NCBI GenBank assembly: GCA_964035575.1
Contig: OZ037887.1
Span: 620,001-684,000 of the forward strand
Length of the DNA: 64,000 nt
Direction of reading: 5' to 3'
Origin: Rhynchopus sp. YZ270_cl-10
Lineage: Eukaryota > Euglenozoa > Diplonemea > Diplonemida > Diplonemidae
Of this stretch, positions 1 to 11,533 are shown in pieces. The notes under the pieces were generated by a model. That model saw only the letters and a list, made by a program, of their open reading frames with translations. It did not search any database and had not been told where the DNA came from. Position 1 is the first letter of the stretch; every line of letters begins with the position of its first letter. The position numbers were made by a program, and so were the translations under genes.

Positions 1-1923
1 GAGCACCAGTGAGGGTGACTTCTGACTGCAATGAATAGGAGCCTACCACCACCACCACCACCACTACCCACAGGGCCACCTCTACCGCTATTACTACAAA
101 CTAAAGTCGTTCGTTTTCATACAAAAGAAGTTTAGGGGGACGCAGGCGATTCAGACGTTGTAGTTGCCATACAAAAGGTGCACAGTGTAGAAAAGCCTTC
201 AACAACATACATGGCATACACCACACCGGTACCTTCTAACCCCTTCTGACCCCTCCCCCATTTCACGCCAGTTTAGTAGGTTAAATATGCAAACGAATAT
301 TGATCGCCCAGGGAAAATCAAACGGTGTGTCCCGTGAGGCATTCATCTGGGTTTTCTTCAAATAAAAGAGGCATGATTTTTTTTTGTGTTTTGCACTTTT
401 CAACCTCACTTTTCTGAGTATTTCCCATCCCCGCATTGTTTTCACGCAATATGAGAAGATTCCATACATCTGGACTTCAAAAAACGAGGGGAAGTAGACA
501 AAAATTCGGATTTTTACCGAAAATAAAATAATTCGAACAAAAGACAAATGACGGATTCATATTTTTTCTTGACTCAGTTCTTTTTTCGTAAAGAGCAGAT
601 GATGTCGTGTCGTTATTTTTATTTTATCTTTTTTGTGAAAAACGCTTACCAGCGACCACTGGGTTTTTTTTTCGTCTTCTTTTTTGCAATGATTTGAATA
701 TGCTCTGTCTCCATTTTTGTTTTCTTTTTTTTCTCTTTTCCCTTGTCAAATTATTCTTTTGGTGTTCACAACAGGTAGAGAGTATGGGATGCTGATGAGA
801 AGTATACGTGATAGGTCGTGAACACCATCCTTTCGTTCTCAAGATGACTAAAGCATTCGAGACTTGGCCATCTTTTACAAAAAATATTTTCTCTCTCTTT
901 TTCTTGTGCTTTCATCCAGGATGGTTGGAAATCGTACGTGGGTCAGTCGGAAGTGCCTGTATCAACTACTGTTTTTCTTCTTTTTTGCAAGGGTACATTT
1001 TTAGCACCCTCTTTACCTTCTTTCTGTCAGAAAAAGAATGTATATGAAACAATTCTTTTTTGTGCACAATATCCGTCTGTTGTGTTGATTATCATGTTAC
1101 TGCACCATCTCTTCTGTAGAAAAGAAAGAAGCTTTTGTGTTAAAATCGTCCATAATGTGGAAAAGAAAACCCTATTTCAGAAAAAAAAAATAAAACAAAT
1201 ACAGAGAATTATTCACGAAATAATACGGTAAAAACCTCTTTCGAAGGGTCAAAAAAGAGGAAGGGTTTTTACATTTTTTTTTGTTAGCAATTGTTTTATC
1301 TTCGTCAAATTTACCTCAGGGAAATCCCATGGAATCAGTGTATAAAAAAAAACCCCCCCACACACCCTAGCGACAATGTAACGCCAACCACCACCACCTC
1401 CTCACTCTTTTAGCGTGCTTCCGCACTGACTAGAGAGCTACATTGTTTCCCCCCCCCTAATTTTATATACAAACAAAGTTCAATACCAACCCCCCTTATT
1501 TTTCTCTACCCCATTTTTTTACTCCACAAACCATCACCATAAAATGGGGCGACAGTGGTCTTGCATAATTCCGAAGAATTAAGAAGAGTCCGACCAGTCC
1601 GAATTACTCCTTCCCAGGCAGTGTGTCATCTGACCACACAGGAGAGCTCATCACATCAGATTTATCAGCAGTTACTTTAAAAAAGCGTTTGGAACAGTAG
1701 CTCTTCCTCGGGGTGTCTTTTTATCTACACTAATACAACCAAGTTTTTCAAGCAAATGAAGACTGTATAATGGACTGTAAGCTCCAAATTATGGAGTGGA
1801 GATTGCACAAACTGTGGCAACACTACCGAGGCAGCGACACTACTCCAACAATTTATCAATTAAAAAAAAACCCCATCTTCAAATCAGACGGAAGCAGAGA
1901 GAGGCTTTCTTTACAAATAAATA
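1..1923. other. Gene-free spacer upstream of the Dus gene
   Basis: No convincing coding region is visible. The stretch opens with a short ACC-triplet run near 46-65 and is AT-rich with homopolymers. It holds several short dispersed cassettes found elsewhere in the window: a class B hairpin at 841-875, a class E motif (CTACACTAATACAACCAAG core) at about 1703-1753 and a class F motif at about 1797-1861 that ends just upstream of the Dus start codon. A weak hairpin lies at 1226-1272. Confidence 0.6.
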
Positions 1924-3096
1924 ATGGAGCATCTTGGAATTGCAAAGGACCGTGAGGTGAGTGTTCACGTTGCGCCTATGATTGATGTGTCGAACCGCCA
2001 TTTTCGGAGTTTTATGCGATTGTTGTCAAAGCGGACTGTGTTATGGACGGAGATGCTGAAGGACGACGCGATTCTTTATAGCACAGAGAGCGAAAGCAGG
2101 TTGGACTGGCTTTTGGGGAAAAATGAAGAAGAACATCCGGTAGTATGTCAACTGGGTGGCGCAGATCCCCAGCGTCTCGCCGATGCAGCAGAAGTTGTCG
2201 AACGGTTTGGATACAACGAAGTAAATCTCAATGTCGGTTGCCCTTCTAGCCGAGTCTGCTGCAAAGGGGAATTTGGGGCCTCACTGATGAAAAGACCAGA
2301 ACTTGTCAGAGACTGTGTACACGCCATGCAGAGAAGAGTCTCTATCCCTGTTACAGTAAAAACACGGCTCGGGGTGGATGAATTTGATAGTCCAGAATTT
2401 ACCAAGAAATTTGTGGATACGGTAGCACAGAGCGGTTGTGAGACCTTTTATATGCATGCGAGGAAGGCGTGGTTAAAAGGTTTGTCTCCTGCAGAGAACA
2501 GAACGATTCCTCCATTAGACTATGGCCGGGTGATGGATTTATGTGAACACCGTCCGGACCTCAATTTTGTGTTAAATGGAGGGGTCTCCACATTAGACGC
2601 TGCGACCTCTCTTTTACGTGATTCTCCTTCAAATATGACCGGTATAATGCTTGGTCGTGCCGCAATCAATACCCCCGCCATCTTCTCTCGTGTGGATGAG
2701 ATTCTCTATGGGGATGCGCCTATGCAGGAAAACCGGAGGGGTCTGCTTTCTAGATATTCATCGTACCTGAGAGAGACAGTGCGTCCAGCGAAACCAGAAG
2801 ATCCATTCATTTCTTCGGGAGTGGCGATAGCGTGTCTCAAGCCGGTGTCGAATTTGTTTACAGGGTTTCCGGGGTCAAAGTTTGTCGCAAGGATGGTGGA
2901 GGACCGTGCAAGGACGGAGGAATGGCGTAGTAGAGGCTGCTCTGCACTCCTCGAAGGCATCACTGATGCAGTGGAGGAGCGTTACCCCGCAGTCATGGCA
3001 CAGAATTTCACGGAGTCGGTTCACCACAATAATATGTTAAAAAACCCCGCCCTCCGTTCAGAAGCGGTTGTACGTAGTGAAGGCAGAGATTCGTAA
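1924..3096 (+). CDS. tRNA-dihydrouridine synthase, DusA-like
   Basis: This flavoenzyme family uses FMN and NADPH to reduce specific uridines in tRNA to dihydrouridine. The 390-residue single-exon frame reads as a Dus TIM barrel throughout. It has the FMN-site segment HVAPMIDVSNRHFR near residues 15-28, EEEHPVVCQLGG at 68-79, the catalytic-cysteine motif NLNVGCPS with Cys106, HARKAWLKGLSP at 178-189, NGG at 218-220 and GIMLGRAA at 240-247. The HARKAW and PLDY segments are typical of the DusA branch rather than DusB, DusC or eukaryotic Dus1-4, so a bacterial-like origin is possible. The start at 1924 fits the usual spacing before the FMN motif. No intron is needed. The C-terminal 70 residues are less conserved. 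Confidence 0.93.
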   Translation: MEHLGIAKDREVSVHVAPMIDVSNRHFRSFMRLLSKRTVLWTEMLKDDAILYSTESESRLDWLLGKNEEEHPVVCQLGGADPQRLADAAEVVERFGYNEVNLNVGCPSSRVCCKGEFGASLMKRPELVRDCVHAMQRRVSIPVTVKTRLGVDEFDSPEFTKKFVDTVAQSGCETFYMHARKAWLKGLSPAENRTIPPLDYGRVMDLCEHRPDLNFVLNGGVSTLDAATSLLRDSPSNMTGIMLGRAAINTPAIFSRVDEILYGDAPMQENRRGLLSRYSSYLRETVRPAKPEDPFISSGVAIACLKPVSNLFTGFPGSKFVARMVEDRARTEEWRSRGCSALLEGITDAVEERYPAVMAQNFTESVHHNNMLKNPALRSEAVVRSEGRDS

Positions 3097-3510
3097 TCAG
3101 AGGGGGTTTTTTTATCTGGAGAAGGGAGGGGGGGGGGGGGGTAGAGTAAAAAAAAATGTGTGTTGATTCGATACACAAAAAAAGAAAAGGGTGAACGTTG
3201 TTCTTCCAATTTTGTTAGTTTTTTTTATAGTCAGTGAGTTTTTTTTGTGTTTTGTTTTTTCTCAGTCTTCGTGGGCGTGTCTTTTTTGTGTCAAAGAAAG
3301 AGGAAAGAAACGAAATGTAGGAAGTTCTCAGATTTTAGGTTTTCGTAGGTTTCTTGGAGAAGGGGGGTAAAAATTAAAGGTTTTTTAAAAAAAGCACTTT
3401 TCTTTTTTGAATTCTTTTTTTTTGTACGATGCCTTGTGTGTGTAGAGGGAGAGAGAGTTGCAAATTGATCTTGTACAGGGTTCTTCTATTTTGTTTTATT
3501 TGTTTCTGTC

Positions 3511-3642
3511 ATGGGTTGTGGTCCGTCTGAGTCAGATTGACTCCTCTCGCACTCGAGTACGAGGAGTGCGAGAGCAGTGCGAGAGGAGTCCGATTCTCTG
3601 CTTGGCCCAAAAGTCGTCTGACTCAGACTGACTACAACCCAT
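3511..3642. repeat. Nested foldback hairpin
   Basis: An imperfect inverted repeat of about 132 bp. The outer arms are ATGGGTTGT and ACAACCCAT, followed inward by TCTGAGTCAGA paired with TCTGACTCAGA, and by a 15-bp stem GACTCCTCTCGCACT (3539-3553) with AGTGCGAGAGGAGTC (3576-3590). An alternative inner stem (CTCTCGCACTC, 3544-3554, with 3564-3574) could form instead. There is no clear target duplication. It may be a small foldback transposon or a structured 3' region downstream of the Dus gene. Confidence 0.75.
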
Positions 3643-4866
3643 TTCTATAGTTTCGTTTTGCCTTCCCGATGAGGAATATGAACGAAAAAAAAATGTGGTG
3701 TGGAAGCGAACAACAAAACAACCTTTTATTTTTCCCCTCTCCCGTTTATAGTCTTTTTTGAGCAACAAAGCAAAGAGAAGTGAGTGTCACGAGTTTCTAT
3801 AGTTTTTTTCATTTTGATTTTCGATGAGAAATGCTATGAACTAAAAAATAGCCCACCTTTCAGCATTGTTTGAAATTGGTGAATAGGCGAAAACTGAACA
3901 AGGATACACAACAACTCAAAAAAAAAATATATATTCTCAGGTTCCTGTTGCGTCCGAAGTTTTCCGTCACCAAAATAAATACACAGGAAGGCGAAACGTA
4001 AACTCTACCTTTTGATCTTTTTTTGTTCTCGTGCTTTCAAAAATTCTCTGCTTTCTTTTTCCTCCTAACCACCGTTCAAGAAAAAGGAAGCCCTTCTCCA
4101 AGCTTCACGAAACATAATCAGAGCTTTCCTATTTTTTTGCTATTATTTTCAAAAAAAAAAAAAATACCTCATCTCCGTCAAAGATAACCTAAGTACTGTC
4201 CTAGGTTCATCTTCACCAACACTTTTTTTTTTCCCCAGCGTCTTCAGTGTTTTGCACTTTCACCTTCTCCTTTTCTCTCTCCAGTGTTTAGACAATCTGC
4301 AATATCTATCTGTATTTTTTCCGGACCCTACATCAAGGCCAAATTCCCCTGTGTGTGGTTCATCCCTATTTTCTGGCTGATACCCCAAGGTGTGGAACTG
4401 ATCCAGCGTGTCACTCCTGTTCAACGTCGTCTCGACCGCAGCCCCCACGAGGTTTGCAAAAAGTTTACGCTTCATTGCAGATGTCCTTTTCTTCTGAGGA
4501 AGTGCGCACCATGCAGTAAAATGGTGTTGCTTGTAGTCCGACGCAAAAAATACGTCGACCCACTGCAACCACGACGTGGTGCCGGCGGGATGATAAGTGG
4601 AAGCGGGAGTAGCACATATCAGATGTGAACCACGAAATGGATTGTAGGACTGCATGGGGTGTCCACACCCCCCGGTACAGCCGGTCTACCAAAGTAAACT
4701 TTTCACGAGAGAGGGCTTTGTATTTCAAGACAATTTTTTCTCTCGCTCCTTTCAACCCAATCTTCAACACCCCCACTTAGAGGGGGCAAAACACAATCCC
4801 CAACCCCCTCTTTCGCTTCCCCCTTACTATCGGTCAGAGATCTGGTGGGGGTGTTCGCGTTGTTGC
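3643..4866. other. Spacer between Dus and the MOK-like kinase
   Basis: AT-rich sequence with no supported gene. Between about 4320 and 4640 there is a segment resembling one at about 42217-42300 (shared words ACCCTACATCA and GATAAGTGGAAGCGGG). A class C hairpin cassette (CACGAGAGAGGGCTTTGTAT) lies at 4695-4731. A pyrimidine tract ending CACTTAG at about 4780 precedes the kinase start. Confidence 0.5.
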
Positions 4867-7800
4867 ATGCACAAATATAATGTTATCGGGCATCGAGGTG
4901 ATGGAACGTTCAGTGCGGTGTTGAAGGCGGAGTGCAAATCAACGGGACGGCTTGTTGCAATCAAATGCATGAAAAACCGCTTCGAGAGCGTCGAACAGGT
5001 CAACCGGCTGCGTGAGATCCAAGCGCTCCGCCGTCTCTCACCACACCCCAACATCACCAAGCTCTATGAAGTTCTGTACGACCGCAGCACAGGACGTCTC
5101 GCCCTCGTATTCGAACACATGTCCATGGACCTGTACGAGCTTATAAAAACACGCACCTCGCATTTCCCTGAAGAAAAGGTTCTCCCCCTGATGCACCAGG
5201 TCTGCCGTGCTGTACACCATATGCACAAAAGCGGGATCTTCCACCGTGATTTGAAGCCAGAGAACATCCTAGTAACTGGTATGTCTCTTTTTTTTTTGAC
5301 AAAAACACCTTGTTGGCAATTCTAAAAAAATATTGGAGGCAGGCGCTGCGGGCAAAAACGGATTGAAAAAAGACAGAAGCGTGCTTGGTTCTTTTGAGTA
5401 CTCAATTAACCACAACAAACCGTACTTTAGTTTAAACACATTTTTTTTTTTTTTAACCTTTTTGTTTTCCGGCTTTGAGCGTACAAACAAAAATATGCAA
5501 TCGTTCCCTAGAGTGGATGATGTGGACTGGACGGATGTCCCACGCGTGATTGTCGATACAAGAAAAAAGGTGAGGGTTATCAAAAACGGTGATGTGATTC
5601 ACCACGAGCTGTCCTCCCGCATGTACTCAGTCACTCCGGTGCAGCCCTCCAGTTGCTCGCCGCTTGAGCAGCGATGCCACCCGCGCGGTGCCCTGCTTGG
5701 ATGATAATACTCACAAGGGTTGCTTCTCTTGAATCAGTGAGTGTGCTTTTTGCCCCTCTCTCTCTCTTCTGCTTTATAGCTCCCTGTATACAGCTCCCTG
5801 GTTGGCAGGAGAGATAATTGAGGATTGGGCTTCCCCCGATTGTCCTTTTATCCGCCACTGAGTGCTCTGCGGTACGTCCTTATACCGAAATTTAATGAGG
5901 TCGCTCAAGGTAACAAACATCCATGCAAAAGGCTTCGAGACTTCTTTGAACTTTGTCGTCATGATGCGTACAACCTTGAGCGTCGGAACCAAGGCCATTC
6001 TGACTCACGTCCAAATGATGTGTTTCACACACGGTGCAAGGGACACCGATCTCGTCTGGTCATCCAAGATCTTGAAGACCAGTATCGCGAGACTTCGTGT
6101 CATGCAAGGGTGGGCTGACAAACCTTGCGTTCGGTATCGACGCAGTGAGGAGAGGGGTCTATCCTTTCTCAGCCACTTCAGAAATGGAGAGGTGAGGACA
6201 GTCCTGCAATCTGCGCATGTTTTTTTGTACTGCTTTCTCCAACACTTCGCCCCCGAGCTGCATTCTGTTAGGGATCTGTTCCTCAGCCTTCATCCCCGCC
6301 TTCCCTACCTTAACCATAACGTTAATGAAGTCTTTCGTCAAAACGGCAAATATGAGCTATTGTCAAAGTGTTACACCATGGACTCGAAATGACATTACGC
6401 GCGTCATGACGAGGTAATTACGAGTGCCTTGACGAGGGCACCCCCTCGTAATTACGAGGGGGTGCCCTCGTCATGACGAGGTAATTACGAGGGCACCCCT
6501 TCGTAATTACCACGTCACGACGTCGTCATGACGTGGGCACCCACGACAAGGCGATTTTTGACCAATAAAAAAAAATTTTTTTTTTTCAAAAATCGGGCGT
6601 GGTAGGTCATAAAGTGGCCCAAAAAATCCAAAGAAAACCTCAGATTAACCAAATGGTGAAAAAAACTGTCAAGTCAAATTTCAGCCAAAATACGGTCTTA
6701 GACCTTAAAAGTGCCAAATTTTGCTTTTAATGGCCTCAAATCGTCGAAATTAGCCCTATTCTGGGGCCAAAAAAAAAAAATCGAGAGTCCCTTTCCCTGG
6801 GAGGCAATAGCCAGACAATGACCACGGGAGCACCCCTCGTAATTACGAGGGCACCCCTCGTCATGACGTCGTAATGCCGTCGTCGTGACGAGGGAAACCC
6901 CACGTCATGACGTCGTCATTACGAGGGGGTGCCCGCGTCGTGACGACGTCATTGCGCGCGTAATTTCCCACGTAATTTCCCTCGTCCCTCGTCACGTAAT
7001 GTCATTACGAGTCCATGGTGTAGATGCCCAGTAACATTTACTTTTATTTGTGAAAACAAATATATAAAGCCGGGAGCCGATGATGCAACAAAACCGGAAA
7101 AAATGTTTCTAAAATAAAAAAATGGGGATTTTTTTTTTTTGACACTCCCATCCTTACAACAGGAGACCGCCTCAAACTGACTGACTTTGGTTCATGCAGA
7201 GGGATATACTCAAAACAGCCTTTCACAGAGTATATTGCAACACGATGGTACCGGCCCCCCGAATGCCTTGTCACGGATGGGTACTACAACTGCAAGATGG
7301 ATATGTGGGGGGTGGGGTGTGTGTATTTTGAGGTTGTCTCTTTGTATCCGTTGTTCCCTGGTACAAACGAGCTGGACCAGCTGCACAAGGTGCACAAGGT
7401 GCTGGGCACGCCACCTGCCGAGGTGCTACGAAGGATGTGCACGAACGGCACACATGAGTCCACGGACTTCCCCGAAGAAGACGGTGTTGCCCTACAGAGC
7501 CTGATCCCGCATGTCAGTGGGGTGGTGGTGGACCTTATAGACAGCCTGCTTGCCTACGACCCTGAGGACCGTATCACCGCCAAAAAGGCGCTCTCGCACG
7601 CAGCCTTCAAGCCGCTCAAGGCAAAGAGCAAAAAGGCAGGGGAGGACAGCAGTGGCAGCAGTGCAATGGTGGCAGCAGCGCACCCCTGTGTGATGCAGAG
7701 CAGTCCAGGGCAGTCCGCACAGGCAAAGGAAGTGCCTGTGCAGCATTCGTTGCCGCCGGTATGTCGTTTTTGTTGTGTAACCATTTGTGGGGTGGGGTGT

Positions 7801-9939
7801 GTGGCTACGAAGAAGTGAGCACGTTCACACCATGATGAGTATATTTGTTAGTCAGTACTGTGCGTCCAACCGTGAGGCATTTGCACTTTTAACTTCTCTT
7901 TACGTCTTTAATTTTACACTTTACACATCCTAGTTGTGTATTTGCGGAGCCATCACAAAAGAATTGTAACGAGTTGGCCGGTCGGAAATATTAAAATGTT
8001 AACAACGGAACTCGGTCTTTTGTGTCTTGACAGATTTAACAAAACAAACCACTTCACAGATACTTGGTGCCTCGTCGCGCCACCCTACCACCATCCCAAG
8101 CCTCGGTTCGGAGACCCCAGCCACGCTCAGCTCCATCCCCTGTGTTGCGCAGAGCGTGGCCGCAAGCTCGACGATGCACTCTAGAGGCGACTCAGCGTCC
8201 GAGCACGCATCCCTCCCGTCAATCCTAACGCTGGGAAAACGGAACAAGAAGGTATGGACACCTTTACAAGGTGACTAGGTGGGTGTTTTTTTTTTTTTGT
8301 GCTCATTTCACACAACAGTGACAACTATTTCGAACAATTTATCACAACTGGGGTGGCGACAAGGGGGGTCGGAACTGGGCAGTCACGAAAAATCACGAAA
8401 CATCACAAAGAATCATTTTTCTTCTTTGTGATTCTTTGCGACAGGTCGTGATTTTTTGTGATTTTTTGCGATTTTTTGTGATTTTTTGTGATCGACATAT
8501 TTTGAGATGAGCTTTTTTTTGTCCCACTCTGGTAGTGTACTGTACTGTACTGTACTGTACTGTACTGTACTGTACTGTACTGTACTGTACTGTACTGTAC
8601 TGTACTGTACTGTACTGTACTGTACTGTACTGTACTGTACTGTACTGTACTGTACTGTACTGTACTGTACTGTACTGTACTGTACTGTACTGTACTGTAC
8701 TGTACTGTACTGTACTGTACTGTACTGTACTGTACTGTACTGTACTGTACTGTACTGTACTGTACTGTACTGTACTGTACTGTACTGTACTGTACTGTAC
8801 TGTACTGTACTGTACTGTACTGTACTGTACTGTACTGTACTGTACTGTACTGTACTGTACTGTACTGTACTGTACTGTACTGTACTGTACTGTACTGTAC
8901 TGTACTGTACTGTACTGTACTCCCCCGTGTATACTGTGTATACTGTGTATACTGTGTATACTGTGTATACTGTGTATACTGTGTATACTGTGTATACTGT
9001 GTATACTGTGTATACTGTGTATACTGTGTATACTGTGTATACTGTGTATACTGTGTATACTGTGTATACTGTGTATACTGTGTATACTGTGTATACTGTG
9101 TATACTGTGTATACTGTGTATACTGTGTATACTGTGTATACTGTGTATACTGTGTATACTGTGTATACTGTGTATACTGTGTATACTGTGTATACTGTGT
9201 ATACTGTGTATACTGTGTATACTGTGTATACTGTGTATACTGTGTATACTGTGTATACTGTGTATACTGTGTATACTGTGTATACTGTGTATACTGTGTA
9301 TACTGTGTATACTGTGTATACTGTGTATACTGTGTATACTGTGTATACTGTGTATACTGTGTATACTGTGTATACTGTGTATACTGCGGAAATTGACCAA
9401 AAACGAGAACTTGTCCATTTCTGCAAATTGACCCCACCACTGGCCGGACGGATTCCGGAAATGCAAATACCGCCGTTTAAAAGCTTCACCAACGAAAACA
9501 AAAAAAAATATTTTTCCAACACATGAATGCCCCAAAACGTCATGACAACTGGTAGAAACACGGTAGGGAATCGGTTATGCAACCACGCCGAAAAAGTTCA
9601 ATTTTAAGCGAAACTTACACACACTTACGTACAACTGAGCACAACTGAGCATTACTGAGCACAATTACACCACAATTACAGCACAATTGCAGCGGCCCAA
9701 AACGGTTCACTTTCGTGATTTTTTGTGATTTTTTGTGATTTTTCGTGATTTTTTGTGAATTTTTGTGATTTTTTGTGATCGACAGAATTTGAAAATATTT
9801 TTTGTGAATATTTTTTTCCACACCCCCCCTGTCGCCACCCCAACAACATATTTTATCTTTACAGCAAAATAGCGGGAACCCTACACGCCACTCTAGCATT
9901 GACTGCCTGACAGAACTAGCAAGCAAGCAGCGTTGGTGA
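4867..9939 (+). CDS. MOK: MOK-type (MAK/MRK-overlapping) protein kinase, four exons
   Basis: Exons: 4867-5278, 7163-7758, 8060-8251 and 9865-9939, giving 424 residues, close to vertebrate MOK. MOK belongs to the RCK group of CMGC Ser/Thr kinases linked to ciliary length control. Visible motifs: glycine loop near 8-14, Lys33, Glu50, the MOK-like stretch RFESVEQVNRLREIQALRRL (38-57), HRD at 127-129, DFG at 145-147, a TEY activation-loop motif at 159-161 and PPE at 169-171. Splice donors are GTATGT, GTATGT and GTATGG; acceptors are ACAACAG, CTTCACAG and TTTACAG. Intron 1 (1884 nt) joins two halves of one codon and restores a continuous kinase sequence. The last exon is less certain: reading through donor 3 would stop at 8278. 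Introns 1 and 3 each contain a transposon-like element. The kinase identity is firm; the C-terminal tail is inferred. Confidence 0.92.
5774..6341 (-). pseudogene. Degraded coding-like stretch inside MOK intron 1
   Basis: On the minus strand two stretches read like protein: 6159-6341 (a 60-residue frame with the segment MKAEEQIPNRMQLGGEVLEK) and 5774-5998 (a 74-residue frame). Between them are only short open runs and stop codons in all frames. The base composition is more gene-like than the neighbouring intron. No family was recognised. It may be a decayed transposon or a retrocopy fragment captured with the intron; it is not part of the kinase. Confidence 0.3.
6372..7022. mobile_element. TIR element in MOK intron 1
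   Basis: A 651-bp element whose ends are inverted copies over about 28 bp with one mismatch in the first 28: the left begins TACACCATGGACTCG and the right ends CGAGTCCATGGTGTA. The outermost TA on each side could be a TA target duplication, as in Tc1/mariner-like elements. The subterminal parts are packed with palindromic CGTAATTACG and CGTCATGACG words. The centre has no open frame, but two internal cassettes recur elsewhere: about 6613-6705 resembles 10225-10312, and about 6711-6815 is nearly repeated at 54188-54291. It is non-autonomous. Confidence 0.8.
8536..8920. repeat. (TGTAC)n tandem array, 77 copies
   Basis: Perfect 5-bp tandem array of 385 bp with no interruptions visible. The unit is nearly self-complementary (GTAC core), so either strand can fold into long imperfect hairpins. 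It is separated by six bases from the adjoining 9-mer array. The same 5-mer occurs on the opposite strand at 34145-34289. Confidence 0.97.
8927..9386. repeat. (GTGTATACT)n tandem array, about 51 copies
   Basis: Perfect 9-bp tandem array of 460 bp containing the palindrome GTATAC. It runs directly into a conserved cassette (9387-9464, read on the minus strand) that also borders the matching 9-mer array at 33945-34130. Confidence 0.97.
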
Positions 9940-10150
9940 ATGAGATGAGAGAGAAAGAGAAAGAGAGAGAGAGTGAATGTGTGTGTGTTGTGTGTGCGTG
10001 AGCGGTAATTCCTTTGCTGTGTGTTCCTGCCGTTTCAGTAGTATTTCGTGTTCCTTCTTCATACTTTTTTTGGGTGTGTATGCACAGCGTGATGCACATT
10101 CATCTTTCAAGTTCCCCTCTTGTTTTGTGTTTTCTAATAATAGATGTAAT

Positions 10151-10479
10151 TGGAGGTACCCTAACATTTCACCCCATTTTGCTGGATTTTTGCCCCATTT
10201 CGCCTTTGTCTTTGCACTGGGACAACTTTCCAAAAAATTCAAAGAAACCCTCAGATTACGCAGCTGGAGGGGGGGGGGAAATTTTTGTCGAGTCAAAATT
10301 TCAGTCATTTTACGGCTATTTTGGTCAGGTTCTCGAGGAAAAGAGTGTGCATTTTTGGAAGAATTTTTTCAAAATTTGCTATACTTTCTATGACCCAACT
10401 CCCCTCCATCACTTTTCCCCCCAAAAAAAATCTGGAACTTACCGTTTTTACCATTTTTGACAATTTTAGGGTACCTCCA
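10151..10479. mobile_element. Small TIR element
   Basis: A 329-bp segment with 14-bp perfect inverted ends (TGGAGGTACCCTAA and its complement at 10466-10479). No coding capacity. Its internal part (10225-10312) resembles 6613-6705 inside the MOK intron element. Similar CATCTTTCAAGTTCCC words flank it on both sides, as if it had landed in, or duplicated, a class A hairpin tail. No target duplication was clear. Confidence 0.6.
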
Positions 10480-11010
10480 CTGGCCCCTGAAGCCCATCCA
10501 TCTTTCAAGTTCCCACCGCCCCATACCCCGCCCCCAAATCTGTCTCAAAAAAAAAGCAAATTGCAAAAACTGTGTTCCGTTAAGTAGCACCCTCAGCAGT
10601 CAAGCCTCGTTTTATTGTTATTATCTGGTGTTCTCTCGTCCCCCCTTTTTTTTTTGTGAGTTTTAAGGTGGCTAAGCAGTTCGCAAGGCTGTTTTATCCT
10701 ACCAACCTTTTTTTTTTCTTTTGCGAAATGTGCACGCAACGCACCCATTGTTTTCTCGATGTATGTGTGTGCACGCGAGACATATCAGTGGCTATCACGA
10801 AATGTGTCAGCCGCTGACATACTTTTCTTTTCAAATTTTCTCTTCTTTTTATTTTCAGCTCTTTCTCCCCTGCTTGCATGATTCTTCTTTTTTTTGATAG
10901 ATGTGGTTGCGCCTCGATCGGATGATTTTTCATAATTTGCTAATGTTGCAGGCCTTTTTCCAGGATTTGGGGGGGAGGTTTTTCTCAAGCCCTCTTGCAC
11001 TAGGCTCTCT

Positions 11011-11185
11011 CGGTCATGACATCAAAGCTCTTCTGGCGAAGCCACGATGCGCAATATTTCAAAAATTGTGACATAAAATCGAACACTTTTACAGCCAAAC
11101 TATGTCATGGGTAGGGGGGTAGAGAGCTGTGGGTTGCCGTTTGTAATTATTGTCCGCGCCGCAGGCGCACGGTACACACTACGTC
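11011..11185 (-). repeat. Fragment of the GCGCCGCAGGCGCACGGTAC repeat family
   Basis: A minus-strand fragment resembling the internal part of the elements at 14140-14990, 52390-52805 and 58675-59000. Shared parts are a GCGAAGCCAC word, a TTTTACAGCCAAACTA word, a GGGTTGC word and the GC-rich word CGCCGCAGGCGCACGGTAC. The same GC-rich word appears alone at about 11944-11965 and 60221-60241. The fragment has no recognisable termini of its own. Confidence 0.55.
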
Positions 11186-11533
11186 TTTACGCTACCCCTT
11201 ATTGCATTTTCACCACAAGCTCTCCCATAGGTTTTTATGTGCGGAGTGTTAAGTTTCTATTTCGCTCGGACCCCTTATTCTTCGCGCTTCGTTGGGTTCT
11301 GTGAGCTGTAAAATGCATCGAGGGAATTGGGCACAGTCTGAAATTTTATTTCACTCTATCCTTTTCGGCCTCACCCCCAACCCCTCAAAAAAAAACTCTG
11401 ACTGGGGTACGTACCCCCGTACTCTCTGGAAAAAGCCCTGAATGTTGCCTGCGTTCGTAGAGGTATCTGCACTTCCAGCTTGCCTTTTGCCTTATTTTTT
11501 TTTCTTTTTTTCTCTTTTTGGTAAAGCGAGGCT

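Larger units (their letters stand above)
8349..9842. mobile_element. Array-bearing TIR element in MOK intron 3
   Basis: A 1494-bp element bounded by inverted ends TGGGGTGGCGACA (left) and TGTCGCCACCCCA (right) and flanked by a 5-bp direct repeat ACAAC (8344-8348 and 9843-9847). Inside, GTGATTTTTT words form short direct-repeat blocks on both sides (about 8447-8491 and 9714-9781), a 5-mer array spans 8536-8920, a 9-mer array spans 8927-9386, and a conserved cassette lies at 9387-9464. There is no coding capacity. The long frames across the arrays are a by-product of repeat units lacking stops. Confidence 0.85.

Noticed and set aside
5862-6392. 176-residue + frame in MOK intron 1
   Set aside because: It runs into the terminal repeat of a transposon, has no family resemblance and lies in a region that reads better, though broken, on the other strand.
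8393-9582. Six overlapping open frames of 300-390 residues with SIHSIHSIH, QYTQYTQYT or VLYCTVLYC repeats
   Set aside because: They only reflect 5-mer and 9-mer arrays whose units contain no stop codon; both strands are equally open and there is no gene-like sequence outside the arrays.
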